NCBI GenBank assembly: GCA_964631125.1
Contig: CAZVYN010000012.1
Coordinates: 4,754 to 68,753 of the forward strand
Length of the DNA: 64,000 nucleotides
Direction: 5' to 3'
Source: CAZVYN01 sp964631125
Lineage (GTDB): Bacteria; Eisenbacteria; RBG-16-71-46; CAIMUX01
Position numbers and translations under genes: made by a program. Shown here piece after piece: positions 8,916 to 18,672 of this stretch. Numbering within the stretch: position 1 is the stretch's first letter; each line of letters starts with the position of its first letter. The notes below the pieces were generated by a model, which saw only the letters and a program-made list of their open reading frames with translations, did not search any database and was not told where the DNA came from.

Positions 8916-9013
8916 GGCGGAGACGCTCGGCCCTCTCAAGTCGCCCCCCCCTTGCGGCCGATAAGGAGAGACGAGCGACGGTCGGGTGTCGCTCTCATCC
9001 CAGCCGAGCACCC

Positions 9014-10870
9014 ATGACCTCTGTCCAACTCTTCCGCGTCCTGCGCCAGGCTCTCAGCGCGTGCCAGTTGTACCCCGTCGACAGCCCGGCGCGTGACGAG
9101 GCGACCGATCGCCTCTGGCAGGCGCTGGCGGCCCAGACCGCCCCGGAAGGGATCTCCTTCGCCTTCACCGAGGAAGGCGCCTACGTCGATGGTCAGCCGG
9201 TGGGGGAGCAGGAGGACGCGGGCGTCCCGATGGGGCGGCGGCTCTTCGAACTCGGGCTCGGCGAACTCAGATTTCTCCCGGGGATCGGTCGCTCCGAAGT
9301 GCGGCGCCTCCTCGATCTCCTCCACGGCGCCACGCAGGGTCTCTTCAATCCCGTCGACGAGGACCTCTCCATCCTGCTCTGGGAGAGCGAGCTCGCCCAC
9401 GTCACCTACTGGCTCTATGGGGAAGAACGATGGTGGGAAGGGGATCTCGCTTCCGATCCGAATGCTCCCGATCCGCTCGCCGACCTCGATGCGCATTTGC
9501 ACGCCGACCTGGAGCAGCACGCGGGCGAGTTCGTCTCGCGGCGCGACCTCGCCTTCGATGTCGGTCAGGGGGATCCGTCGGCCCACCCGGGCACGGCCGC
9601 CCTCTCCCGGGTCCCGGCCGCGTATCGAGGAACGCCGCTCATGGACTACCTCGACGAGGAGATGCGGCCGACGAGCGAGATGCCGATCCTCTCGTCCTGT
9701 CGACTCTCCGAAGAGGAGCGGCTCCGGATCCTGGCGGCCCATCGGCAGGAAGTCGCGGTCGAGATCCCCTGGAAGTACGGCCTGCTCCTGGTCGAAGTGC
9801 TCGAGCTCGAGGAAGACCCCGAGGATGCCGCGCGCATCCGCGACCTTTTGCTCGCCTATCTGCAGGCGTTGCTCGACTCCGATCGTTTCTCGATGCTGCG
9901 ACGTCTCTCGCAGGCTCTCCGGGGGGCTCCGATCGTGCGCCGCGCCGCGCAGGAGCCGCCCGAGGGTCGCCGCCCGAGCGCGGCGGCGGATGAGGTGCTC
10001 TCCTGGTTCGACCGCCCGGAGGTCCTCGCTCGACTCGTCTCACGGCTGACGGCGGGGAACCCTTCGATCGATCCGACGACTTCGTCCGCGCTGGCCGAGG
10101 AGGAGCGGGAGGCGGCGAGCGCTTGGTTCCTCGCGGCGCCGGGTGAACGGCTGCTCGACTGCGTCGGCGCTCCGACCCGGGCGCCCGAGTCGACGCCGGA
10201 CGAAAACCCCTACCCGCTTCGCGCGCTCCGCCCGCTGCTCGACCGGCGGTTGGCCGCCGACGCCGTGTTCCTCGATCTCGTCTTGGCTCGCGGGCCGCGG
10301 TCGCTCCTGCTTCGCGTGCTCGAATCGCTGGCCGAGAGCGGGGGAGAGGTCACGGCAGAGCGTGCTCGCCGGATCCGTGAACTGGCCCGCGCGGGGGCGG
10401 TCGATCTGCGCGAGCGTTCCCTGCGCGCACTCGGCGCGGCCTCCGACGGCGCCTCGCTCGGCCTGCTCGCCGACGCCCTGAACGATCCGACCCCTGGACT
10501 GGCGGCGATCGCGGCGGAGTCGCTTGCGCGGCGCGGCGCACACGGGCTGGAGCCTCTGCTCCGGGTGATCGCGATGCGAGAGTTCCAGCACCGCTCCTCC
10601 GATGAACAATGCGCGTTCCTGACCGCGGCGGGCCGCGCTGGCCCCAGGGAAGTCTGGCCGGTCCTCGCGCGGATGGCCGAGGCGCGCACCTTCTGGCCGC
10701 CGGGCGCGATTCCGGCCCGCGCGCGGCTCGCGCTCGACGCGTTGGCGGCGCTCGGCCCGGAAGCGAGGGAGTTCGCCGAGTCACGGTGGGCCGGGAAGCG
10801 ACGCGATCTTGCGCGCCGACTCGCGTCGCTCGGACCGGTCCAGTCGCTCGAGACGAAGAGGGTCGCATGA
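9014..10870 (+). CDS. HEAT-like repeat protein coupled to the HD-GYP gene
   Basis: This 618-residue cytoplasmic protein has no membrane segment. The first ~130 residues read QLFRVLRQALSACQLYP, FTEEGAYVDGQPVGEQ and FLPGIGRSEVRRLLDLL. This resembles the N-terminal region of the next protein, in which a short beta unit describing a 'value' precedes a helical RRL-type bundle. The last ~180 residues look like HEAT repeats: RERSLRALGAASDGASL, LADALNDPTPGLAAIAAES, LARRGAHGLEPLLRVI. Its stop overlaps the HD-GYP start by ATGA, so the two should be made together and probably interact. No catalytic motif is seen. The ATG has no strong ribosome site, so the exact start is moderate. Confidence 0.7.
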   Translation: MTSVQLFRVLRQALSACQLYPVDSPARDEATDRLWQALAAQTAPEGISFAFTEEGAYVDGQPVGEQEDAGVPMGRRLFELGLGELRFLPGIGRSEVRRLLDLLHGATQGLFNPVDEDLSILLWESELAHVTYWLYGEERWWEGDLASDPNAPDPLADLDAHLHADLEQHAGEFVSRRDLAFDVGQGDPSAHPGTAALSRVPAAYRGTPLMDYLDEEMRPTSEMPILSSCRLSEEERLRILAAHRQEVAVEIPWKYGLLLVEVLELEEDPEDAARIRDLLLAYLQALLDSDRFSMLRRLSQALRGAPIVRRAAQEPPEGRRPSAAADEVLSWFDRPEVLARLVSRLTAGNPSIDPTTSSALAEEEREAASAWFLAAPGERLLDCVGAPTRAPESTPDENPYPLRALRPLLDRRLAADAVFLDLVLARGPRSLLLRVLESLAESGGEVTAERARRIRELARAGAVDLRERSLRALGAASDGASLGLLADALNDPTPGLAAIAAESLARRGAHGLEPLLRVIAMREFQHRSSDEQCAFLTAAGRAGPREVWPVLARMAEARTFWPPGAIPARARLALDALAALGPEAREFAESRWAGKRRDLARRLASLGPVQSLETKRVA

Positions 10871-12318
10871 CGCCGCCGACTCCCGCGCTGGATCTGGCGC
10901 AGCTCCTCGATCGCGAGGAAGCGCCGCGCCGTTTCGTGAAGAGCCTCTTCGCGGCGCTGCGAACGGCTCGCCTTCGAGGACCACAGGATCCGCAGACCGT
11001 TCGTGTCGTCGAGGAGACCCGAGACGCCGCGCACCTCGCGGCGGCCGGTCAACCCTTCCTCAGACTCGTCCGCAGCGGCCCGCACGTCTGGCTCGACCGC
11101 GTCCGCTTGCGCCCCACGTCGGAAAATCGCCTCCAGCTGCGCACGCTCTGGCAGGAACTGGAGCGACTCGGGATCGCGGGCTTCGAGTTCTCGACCGACC
11201 TCGGGAGCGAAGAGTGGCGACAGTTCGTCGAGCTGTATCCCCGCCTGGTCGCGGGGGCGACCGACGAGAACGAAGATCGACACGAGATCGTCCCCGGGAT
11301 CTTTCTCTTGGCGGTGAGGGACGAGTCGGTCGTCACGACCTCGCCGGACCGTCGCGCGCAGGCGCGGCAGGCCTTCTTCCATGCGTTGGCGGCGGCGCGC
11401 GGCATCGTCCGTCAGTTTTCCGTCAATCGCATTCCAGAGCTGCGGAAGACGCGCGCGATCGTGCACGAGATGGTCGACACGCTGGTGGAGGAAGAGTTCT
11501 CGCTCCTCGGGCTCGCCTCGATCCAGAACTTCGATCCGTACACCTTCCAGCACTCCGTGCATGTCAGCGTTCTGGCGATGGCGCTCGGTCAACGCCTCGG
11601 GCTGCAGCGCAGCGAAGTGGCGTCGCTCGGCGTCGCCGCCATGTTCCACGATCTCGGCAAGACGCGCGTGCCGCGGGAAGTGCTGCGCAAGCCGGGCCGG
11701 TTCGACGAACAGGAGTGGACGATCATGCGGACCCACCCGCTCTCCGGCGCGCGCGAGTTGCTCCGCCACGGCGGGGTGAGCGATCTCATGGTGCAGGTCA
11801 TGTTGGTCAGCGCGGAGCATCATCTGCGCTTCGATGGCTCCGGTTACCCGCGCCTCGGCGATCACTGGCACCAGGGGCTCTTCGCCCGCATCGTGACGAT
11901 CGCGGACTGTTTCGACGCGATGACCGCGAGCCGCATCTACATGAAACGCCCGTTCACGCCCGACGCCGTCATTCGCTACCTCTTCGAGAACTCGGGCCGG
12001 ATGTTCGATCCCGATCTCCTCCGCGTCTTCGTCGGGATGGTGGGGCTCTACCCGGTCGGCTCGCTCGTTCGTCTGGAGAGCGGGGAGTTGGCGCTCGTGA
12101 TCGAGCCTCCGGCGGGGCCGGGTGAAATCGATCGCCCCGCCGTCGCCCTCCTCGTTTCGACGGATGGCGGATGGCGGATGGTCGGACACCGCGCGTTGGC
12201 GCAAGGCATGACCGCCGATCCGCGCTACCGGATCCAAGCCGGAGCGCACCCCCTGGATCACGGCGTCGACATCGACGCCCTCCTCAGCGAGCACTTCCTC
12301 TCCGCCGACGCCGCCTGA
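10867..12318 (+). CDS. HD-GYP domain protein (c-di-GMP phosphodiesterase-like)
   Basis: Of 483 residues, the first ~200 are an unnamed region related in style to the neighbour upstream. The HD-GYP domain spans about 215-400. Metal ligands expected for the family are seen as H229, H261-D262 (FHDLGK), H290 (THPLSG), H318-H319 and a D in IADCFDAM. The GYP signature is DGSGYP at 323-328. The usual HHE triad reads HHL here (L320), so one acidic position is replaced. This could change metal number or activity; it may still hydrolyse c-di-GMP or act as a sensor. ATGA overlap links it to the HEAT-like gene. Confidence 0.9.
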   Translation: MTPPTPALDLAQLLDREEAPRRFVKSLFAALRTARLRGPQDPQTVRVVEETRDAAHLAAAGQPFLRLVRSGPHVWLDRVRLRPTSENRLQLRTLWQELERLGIAGFEFSTDLGSEEWRQFVELYPRLVAGATDENEDRHEIVPGIFLLAVRDESVVTTSPDRRAQARQAFFHALAAARGIVRQFSVNRIPELRKTRAIVHEMVDTLVEEEFSLLGLASIQNFDPYTFQHSVHVSVLAMALGQRLGLQRSEVASLGVAAMFHDLGKTRVPREVLRKPGRFDEQEWTIMRTHPLSGARELLRHGGVSDLMVQVMLVSAEHHLRFDGSGYPRLGDHWHQGLFARIVTIADCFDAMTASRIYMKRPFTPDAVIRYLFENSGRMFDPDLLRVFVGMVGLYPVGSLVRLESGELALVIEPPAGPGEIDRPAVALLVSTDGGWRMVGHRALAQGMTADPRYRIQAGAHPLDHGVDIDALLSEHFLSADAA

Positions 12319-12344
12319 TCGCGCAATCCTCACCCGTGGGCAGC

Positions 12345-12373
12345 TTGACCCACCCGCGAACCCTTCCTATAGT
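12345..12373 (+). promoter_or_regulatory. Sigma-70 promoter for lipoprotein/barrel pair
   Basis: TTGACC and TATAGT are separated by 17 nt, a near-consensus match. It lies 27 nt after the HD-GYP stop and would start RNA near 12380, leaving a leader of about 165 nt before the lipoprotein ATG at 12544. Confidence 0.75.
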
Positions 12374-12543
12374 CCGCGACGGCCGGGGCGGTCGAGGTAG
12401 GGGGGAGGATGGCCCAGGTTCGTTCCACGTTGCACGCCCGCCCGTTGTCCGATTCCCGCTCGCTCCAGTTCATCGCTGTCGCGCCTGAGTCGACCGGTTC
12501 TTCCGCGTCGACTTTTTTCAAGGTCAAATCTCTCGGAGTTTCC

Positions 12544-13080
12544 ATGGCTCGTCTCTGTCATCGAGCGGGGCGGCTCGTTCCGCGCGCCCGCCGCGCTCTC
12601 CCGTTCTCCGGCCGCGTCGGACTCGGACCCACCCTGGGCCTGCTGCTCGGCGCCCTCGTCCTCTCCGGTTGCACCAAGCGAGTCCCGGTGGCCGACGGTG
12701 CGTTCGAGAACACGCAGCGTGTGCTCATCACGTTCAAGGATGGTCGCGAACTCCGCGGGAAGATCGACCGCGAGGGGACGGTGGAGTACAGCGAGGCGGG
12801 GATCGAGTATCGCGGCACTGTCTCCAACGTAAACGACGTCCAGATCGTCCTGAGGGACCTCGTCAAGGTCCAGACGGTCGGCTCGCGCCAGGAAGTCGTC
12901 GAGCGCATGGCCGACTCCAGGCTCTATCTTGCCGCCCCCCGGGAAGAGGTCATCCTCGACCGCGTCGATATCGCCTCGGTCGAGCGCGTGCGGGCGGATG
13001 GACCCCGCATCGGACGCGCTGCGGGGTTCTGGACCGCCGCCGGCGTTGTCGCCGTCTTGATCCTGCGGGAGCGATCATGA
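12544..13080 (+). CDS. Lipoprotein of unknown function (178 aa)
   Basis: An upstream ATG at 12409 also is in frame, but its purine run touches the codon; the ATG at 12544 has GGAG at 5 nt spacing and directly opens an export signal. The signal ends in the lipobox LSGC, followed by TKRVP, so the cysteine is expected to be acylated. The mature part is beta-rich: VLITFKDGRELRGKID, VEYSEAGIEYRGTVS, EVILDRVDIASVERV. It ends in a short hydrophobic stretch AAGVVAVLILRERS. The 'GRELRGKI' style strands resemble small Sm-like or PRC-type barrels, but I cannot name the family. The stop overlaps the ATG of the barrel gene, so the pair is coupled. Confidence 0.65.
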   Translation: MARLCHRAGRLVPRARRALPFSGRVGLGPTLGLLLGALVLSGCTKRVPVADGAFENTQRVLITFKDGRELRGKIDREGTVEYSEAGIEYRGTVSNVNDVQIVLRDLVKVQTVGSRQEVVERMADSRLYLAAPREEVILDRVDIASVERVRADGPRIGRAAGFWTAAGVVAVLILRERS

Positions 13081-14591
13081 ACCGCCGCCGCATCCTCACT
13101 GCCTGTGCGGCCGCCGCCGCCCCCGCCGCGACCGCCATCCTCCTGTTGTTCGGCGCGCCGACCGCCGCCCGTAGCCAAGGTGGAGGGGTCGTTCATGTCG
13201 ACCTCGGAAACATCTCGGTCTCCGACGTGGTGGGATTGAACCCGTCCCTCTACTACCGGCCATTCGACGATCTCGGTGTCCGTCCGAGCGCCGCCGCGAT
13301 GGCGCTCGGGGGGGCGTTCCTGGCGCGCGCCTCGGGACCGGCGGCCATCGGGTGGAGCCCAGCGTCTCTGGCCGAGATGGAGGACGGCGAACTCTTCGTC
13401 GACGGTTCGTTGCACTCGGGCAGCAGCCAGACGAGCGGATATCCAGCGGAGTTGACCATCCCTGGCGCCGGGTCGATCTTCACCACCGGCTATCGTGTCG
13501 ACCCCAAATCGGGCGCCCGACCTTCGGCGGCCGCCGGGGCGCTGCCGATCTGGCGATCCGGCGAGATGCGTCTGGTCGGGGGCCTCTCCTGGCGCCGGCA
13601 GTACGACGTCAGCTATCCGGAAGAGATCGTGAACGACTTCGTCTTCGGAGGAGTCACCAGCTTCCCGGTCGTGCTGACGCGAGATCGCAAGGAGCGCGGC
13701 GGCGTCGAGGCGATCGGCCCGACGTTGGCGTTCCGGGTTTCGCCGCAGTTCGCGGTCGGCGCCAACCTGAACGCGTTGACCGGTCGCTGGCGCGCGACCT
13801 CGGCCTTCGACATCGACGTGGGCGCTCCGGTTCCTCCCGGGGGAGAACGTCTGACCTACGTGTACGACGGACTCTCATTCGACCTCGGCGCGCGTTTCGC
13901 CCTCGGGAACAAGATCGCGGTCGCGGCGCGGTTCTCTCCGGCGCACACCTTGGAGGTGAGCGGCGGCGCCTATCACTCGGAGAGCGTAGCGGCGCCAGGG
14001 CAACCGCAGTTCATCGTCGACGCCAAAGTCGTCGGCTACGAGATGGAGATCCCCAGCGCGTTCGCCGTCGGTGGAATGATCAGGCCGCTGCCTCGACTCG
14101 CCGTCAGCGCGGATCTGACCTCGCGCAACTGGAGCGAGACCAAGCTCAGCTACACCGGCGCCGGTCCGGATTCCCCGTTCAGTCTCCCGCTCGACCTTCC
14201 GCTGGTCGACGTCGCGTCGCTCCACGTCGGAGTCGAGTACGTGGTCTGGCAGCCGAGTTGGGGCGAGGTCCCGATCCGCGTCGGCTTCCGCTCCTCGCCG
14301 CTCTCGTTCTCCGACATGGACTCGACCGACGTGAGTGTGAATGACGGAGATCCTGTCTTCGGTGGGGACGAGATCGACACCAGCGCGATCAGCGCGGGCT
14401 TCGGCGTCACGACCGGGAACGTGACCTTCGACTTCGGGGCCGAGCGGACGTCGTACGAGATCCAGAAGATCTACTTCGACTCCCCTGGGGGGATTCTCGC
14501 CTCGGGAGGAAACGACTTCCTCACGGTTGACCGGAGCATCACGTCGATGCGCTTCTCCGCGACCTATCGCTTCGGCGCGGGCACGCCCTGA
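13077..14591 (+). CDS. Outer-membrane barrel protein, FadL/PorV-like
   Basis: This 504-residue protein begins with a signal peptide (RRRILTACAAAAAPAATAILLLFG, cut near ARS). Alternating strands rich in aromatic and glycine residues fill the rest. The early segment RPSAAAMALGGAFLARASGPAAIGWSPASLAEM matches the motif at the start of PorV/UPF0164 and FadL-like barrels ('MALGGA...NPA'). The protein ends in SMRFSATYRFGAGTP, with aromatic-alternating terminal strands of a barrel and the final F a few residues in. It is coupled to the upstream lipoprotein, suggesting a two-part outer-membrane complex. The substrate or cargo is unknown. Confidence 0.75.
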   Translation: MNRRRILTACAAAAAPAATAILLLFGAPTAARSQGGGVVHVDLGNISVSDVVGLNPSLYYRPFDDLGVRPSAAAMALGGAFLARASGPAAIGWSPASLAEMEDGELFVDGSLHSGSSQTSGYPAELTIPGAGSIFTTGYRVDPKSGARPSAAAGALPIWRSGEMRLVGGLSWRRQYDVSYPEEIVNDFVFGGVTSFPVVLTRDRKERGGVEAIGPTLAFRVSPQFAVGANLNALTGRWRATSAFDIDVGAPVPPGGERLTYVYDGLSFDLGARFALGNKIAVAARFSPAHTLEVSGGAYHSESVAAPGQPQFIVDAKVVGYEMEIPSAFAVGGMIRPLPRLAVSADLTSRNWSETKLSYTGAGPDSPFSLPLDLPLVDVASLHVGVEYVVWQPSWGEVPIRVGFRSSPLSFSDMDSTDVSVNDGDPVFGGDEIDTSAISAGFGVTTGNVTFDFGAERTSYEIQKIYFDSPGGILASGGNDFLTVDRSITSMRFSATYRFGAGTP

Positions 14592-14641
14592 CGCGGAACT
14601 CGCAACGTTCTTTCCAGCTCGGCCGGCCCGGCCGGGACGAA

Positions 14642-14672
14642 AAGTGGCGCCCCGGGCGCCACTTCTATTTTC
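14642..14672 (+). terminator. Rho-independent terminator after the barrel gene
   Basis: A perfect 10-bp stem AAGTGGCGCC/GGCGCCACTT with loop CCG is followed by CTATTTTCG. It starts 50 nt past the stop and also has an A-run before it, so it can work on both strands. Confidence 0.8.
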
Positions 14673-15090
14673 GCCCTGTTCATGTGGTTACGACCGCGGA
14701 CGTGCGAGAGGTGCTCCCGGGGCGTCGTTTCCTCGACGCCCGCCGTGGCGCATCGCGGCTCCTCTGGGGACTTTCGTCTCGTCGAGCCCCGATTTGCGGC
14801 ACTTAACGCAGTTGGCAGCCTCTCGACGGCCGTTGGCACGGCGATCGCTAAAGCGAGAGCGAGCCTGGGAGAGGATGCGGTGGCGGACTGTTATCCCAAC
14901 CCCGGCAGAGAAGCAATCGGGTCGCGGCGAACGTCGCACCGACGGTTGCCTCCGCCACCGCTCCTCCGCGGGCTCGCCAGTGTGCTGCGACGTACGAGCT
15001 GTCTCGATCGCGCTGGGGCCTCCCGACGATCCTGGTCGTCAGGCTAGGAGGGTCCCGGCAGCAGAGCCTCGGGGGAGCGGCGTTTCACGA

Positions 15091-15126
15091 GAGGCCTTGG
15101 GCGCCGTCAGCGACGCCCAAGGCCTC
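15091..15126. terminator. Perfect 13-bp hairpin before the tandem repeat
   Basis: GAGGCCTTGGGCG pairs with CGCCCAAGGCCTC across a 10-nt loop. No T-run follows on the plus strand. The final C is also the first base of the 15-bp repeat. It may be a terminator or a structural element. Confidence 0.45.
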
Positions 15127-15288
15127 TGTGTTTGTTCGGGCTGTGTTTGTTCGGGCTGNNNNNNNNNNNNNNNNNNNNNNNNNNNNNNNNNNNNNNNNNN
15201 NNNNNNNNNNNNNNNNNNNNNNNNNNNNNNNNNNNNNNNNNNNNNNNNNNNNNNNNNNCTGTGTTTGTTCGGGCTGTGTTTGTTCGGG
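15126..15288. repeat. 15-bp tandem repeat (CTGTGTTTGTTCGGG) around the gap
   Basis: Two exact copies stand on each side of the unresolved gap: 15126-15140 and 15141-15155 on the left, 15259-15273 and 15274-15288 on the right. The phase is identical on both sides, so the missing sequence is most simply more copies. Confidence 0.9.
15159..15258. other. Assembly gap, 100 N
   Basis: Exactly 100 undetermined bases, the conventional placeholder length for a gap of unknown size. The real number of repeat copies is unknown. Confidence 0.98.
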
Positions 15289-15290
15289 CT

Positions 15291-15470
15291 GGCGCCCGGC
15301 GCTCCGCGCCGCCCGGAGTTCTCCCCGCCAACCCCGTTGCGCCCCCGTTCCGCGTCACCCCCGCGGCGGAGTTTCCGAGTCACATTCCGAGTCACATTCC
15401 GAGTCACTCGACGGAGAGGCCGGCGCAAAGCGCCCGGCCCCGGCGCGGGCGGCGCGGAGCGCCGGGCGCC
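15291..15470. repeat. 25-bp perfect inverted repeat enclosing the 12-bp repeats
   Basis: The arm at 15291-15315 (GGCGCCCGGCGCTCCGCG...) recurs as its exact reverse complement at 15446-15470, 130 bp apart. Each arm is itself partly self-complementary around GGCGC/GCGCC. Together they could form a long stem. Confidence 0.85.
15375..15407. repeat. 12-bp tandem repeat (CCGAGTCACATT)
   Basis: Two complete units and a 9-base partial third lie between the arms of the inverted repeat. Confidence 0.85.
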
Positions 15471-15478
15471 CGCGCCGC

Positions 15479-15498
15479 AAAAAACCAGAAGGCCCCGG

Positions 15499-15517
<19 letters not shown>
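15479..15517 (-). terminator. Intrinsic terminator of speA, overlapping its last codons
   Basis: On the minus strand AGAAGGCCCCGGC pairs perfectly with GCCGGGGCCTTCT over a 5-nt loop, then GGTTTTTTG follows. The speA stop codon (15499-15501) begins at the stem-loop junction, so the last codons encode the ascending stem. Confidence 0.85.
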
Positions 15518-17523
<2,006 letters not shown>

Positions 17524-17642
17524 GTCAGGTCTGTTCCCTCCGGAGTTGGGCGCGCGAGATCGGGTCGCTGCGCGCATCGGTTCGTCAGTCAGTGTGGTCG
17601 TCGCGCCAACGCGCTCGAGTTCGTGCGGCGGAGCGAGGGGCA

Positions 17643-17672
17643 ACTATACGGACGTCGGTCCGGCAGCGACAA
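17643..17672 (-). promoter_or_regulatory. Sigma-70 promoter for speA
   Basis: On the minus strand TTGTCG (17672-17667), an 18-nt spacer and TATAGT (17648-17643). Transcription would begin near 17636, giving a leader of about 113 nt. Confidence 0.65.
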
Positions 17673-17692
17673 GACACTGTCGGCGGGCGAAG

Positions 17693-18667
17693 TCAGAGAC
17701 CGAGGCCGACGGAGACGCGATGGGTGGCGCCCAACTCGCTCGCCGGGATCTCGGCGGCGTAGTCGACGCGCAATCCGAGCAGCGCGACGCCGAAGCCCGC
17801 GCTCGAGTCGTCGAAGCTCTTGGCGGGATCCTCACGGTGGCGCCAACCTGCGCGCAGCGCGAACTCGGGGCGAGGACGGAACTCGACCGAACCGATCGCC
17901 TGGTCGAAGGTGGCGGACTCGCCGCCCAGATCGCCCTGCGCCGAGACCTGCAGGCGCTCGCCGAATCCGCGCCAGGCGAGTCCGAAGAGCCAACGTGGGC
18001 GGATCGGTTCGTTGGCGCCGCGCTCCCAGTTGACGGCGGAGAAGAGACCCCGAGCGGCAACCCCGAGGCGGAAGGCGCCGAGGTCGCGCTCCGTCCCGAC
18101 ATCGACGGCATGCCCGGTGGCGCCGACGTCCTCGAGGTCGGATTGCGCGAGCAGGAATCGATAGGTGAAGCCGCCGCGGACGTGCGCCGGTAGACGGAAG
18201 GCGTAGCCGAGCGCTACCTGCGTCTCGCTGTAGCTGTCGAGGTCCAGATTGGCGCCCACTCGGGCGACCCCGAGCGCGAAGCATTTGTCCGCGGGCGGCG
18301 CTCGGCGCACATGCTGGATGTTCCCGCGTTCCCAGACGACCTGCTTGCCGAGGATCGGCCACGACAGCCTCGCCGCGGAGTGCGCCACGATCCCGAGGTC
18401 GTAGAGATCGGCGTAGGAGAAGACCGCTTCTGGCCGATCGGCGCCCAAGAGCCCGGCCGGATTGGCGAAGAGCGCTTCGCTACCTTGCGAGAGCGCCGCC
18501 ATCGCCCCGCCGAGCGCCGCCGCGCGGGCGCTCGGGGTGATGTCGGCGAACGCGCCACCCCGCGTCTCGGCGCGCGCGGTGGGAGGTTGCAGTGCAGCGC
18601 AGAGCAGGAGACCAACCCAGGTCGCCGCCGCCCAGGGGCGCGCTTCCAGAATTCGAACGGTGGGCAT
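17693..18667 (-). CDS. PorV/PorQ-like outer-membrane protein
   Basis: In Bacteroidetes, PorV and PorQ are barrels that help the type IX system release and anchor cargo. This 324-residue protein has a signal peptide (TVRILEARPWAAATWVGLLLCAALQPPTARA) and the family start FADITPSARAAALGGAMAAL, then GSEALFANPAGLLG. The body is beta strands such as AVFSYADLYDLGIVAH and VALGYAFRLPAHVRGGFTYRF. ATG 18667 is chosen because the longer frame starts inside the preceding gene. It follows the sorting-domain gene by 5 bp on the same strand, so cargo and barrel form one operon. The family call is by motif; the exact PorV or PorQ assignment is unsure. Confidence 0.78.
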   Translation of the reverse strand: MPTVRILEARPWAAATWVGLLLCAALQPPTARAETRGGAFADITPSARAAALGGAMAALSQGSEALFANPAGLLGADRPEAVFSYADLYDLGIVAHSAARLSWPILGKQVVWERGNIQHVRRAPPADKCFALGVARVGANLDLDSYSETQVALGYAFRLPAHVRGGFTYRFLLAQSDLEDVGATGHAVDVGTERDLGAFRLGVAARGLFSAVNWERGANEPIRPRWLFGLAWRGFGERLQVSAQGDLGGESATFDQAIGSVEFRPRPEFALRAGWRHREDPAKSFDDSSAGFGVALLGLRVDYAAEIPASELGATHRVSVGLGL

Positions 18668-18672
18668 CGACC

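Larger units (their letters stand above)
14673..15480. other. Repeat- and hairpin-rich intergenic island without a recognised gene
   Basis: About 0.8 kb lies between the barrel terminator and the 3' end of speA. I find no ORF with credible codon use or homology. It holds a hairpin GGGCGTCG/CGACGCCC (14720-14741), a 13-bp hairpin (15091-15126), a 15-bp tandem repeat interrupted by a 100-N gap, a 25-bp inverted repeat, and a 12-bp tandem repeat (15375-15407). It could hide a structured RNA; none of the RNase P, tmRNA or SRP signatures I know is present. Confidence 0.6.

Noticed and set aside
12409..12543. Longer N-terminus for the lipoprotein from ATG 12409
   Set aside because: The purine run touches the codon, and the extension would bury the lipoprotein signal inside the chain.
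14688..14939. Small minus-strand ORF (83 codons) with a CVKC motif in the island
   Set aside because: No ribosome site, no conserved context, arginine-rich composition as expected by chance.
15126..15288. CRISPR-like repeat array
   Set aside because: Units are 15 bp in direct tandem with no spacers, and no cas gene is in the window.
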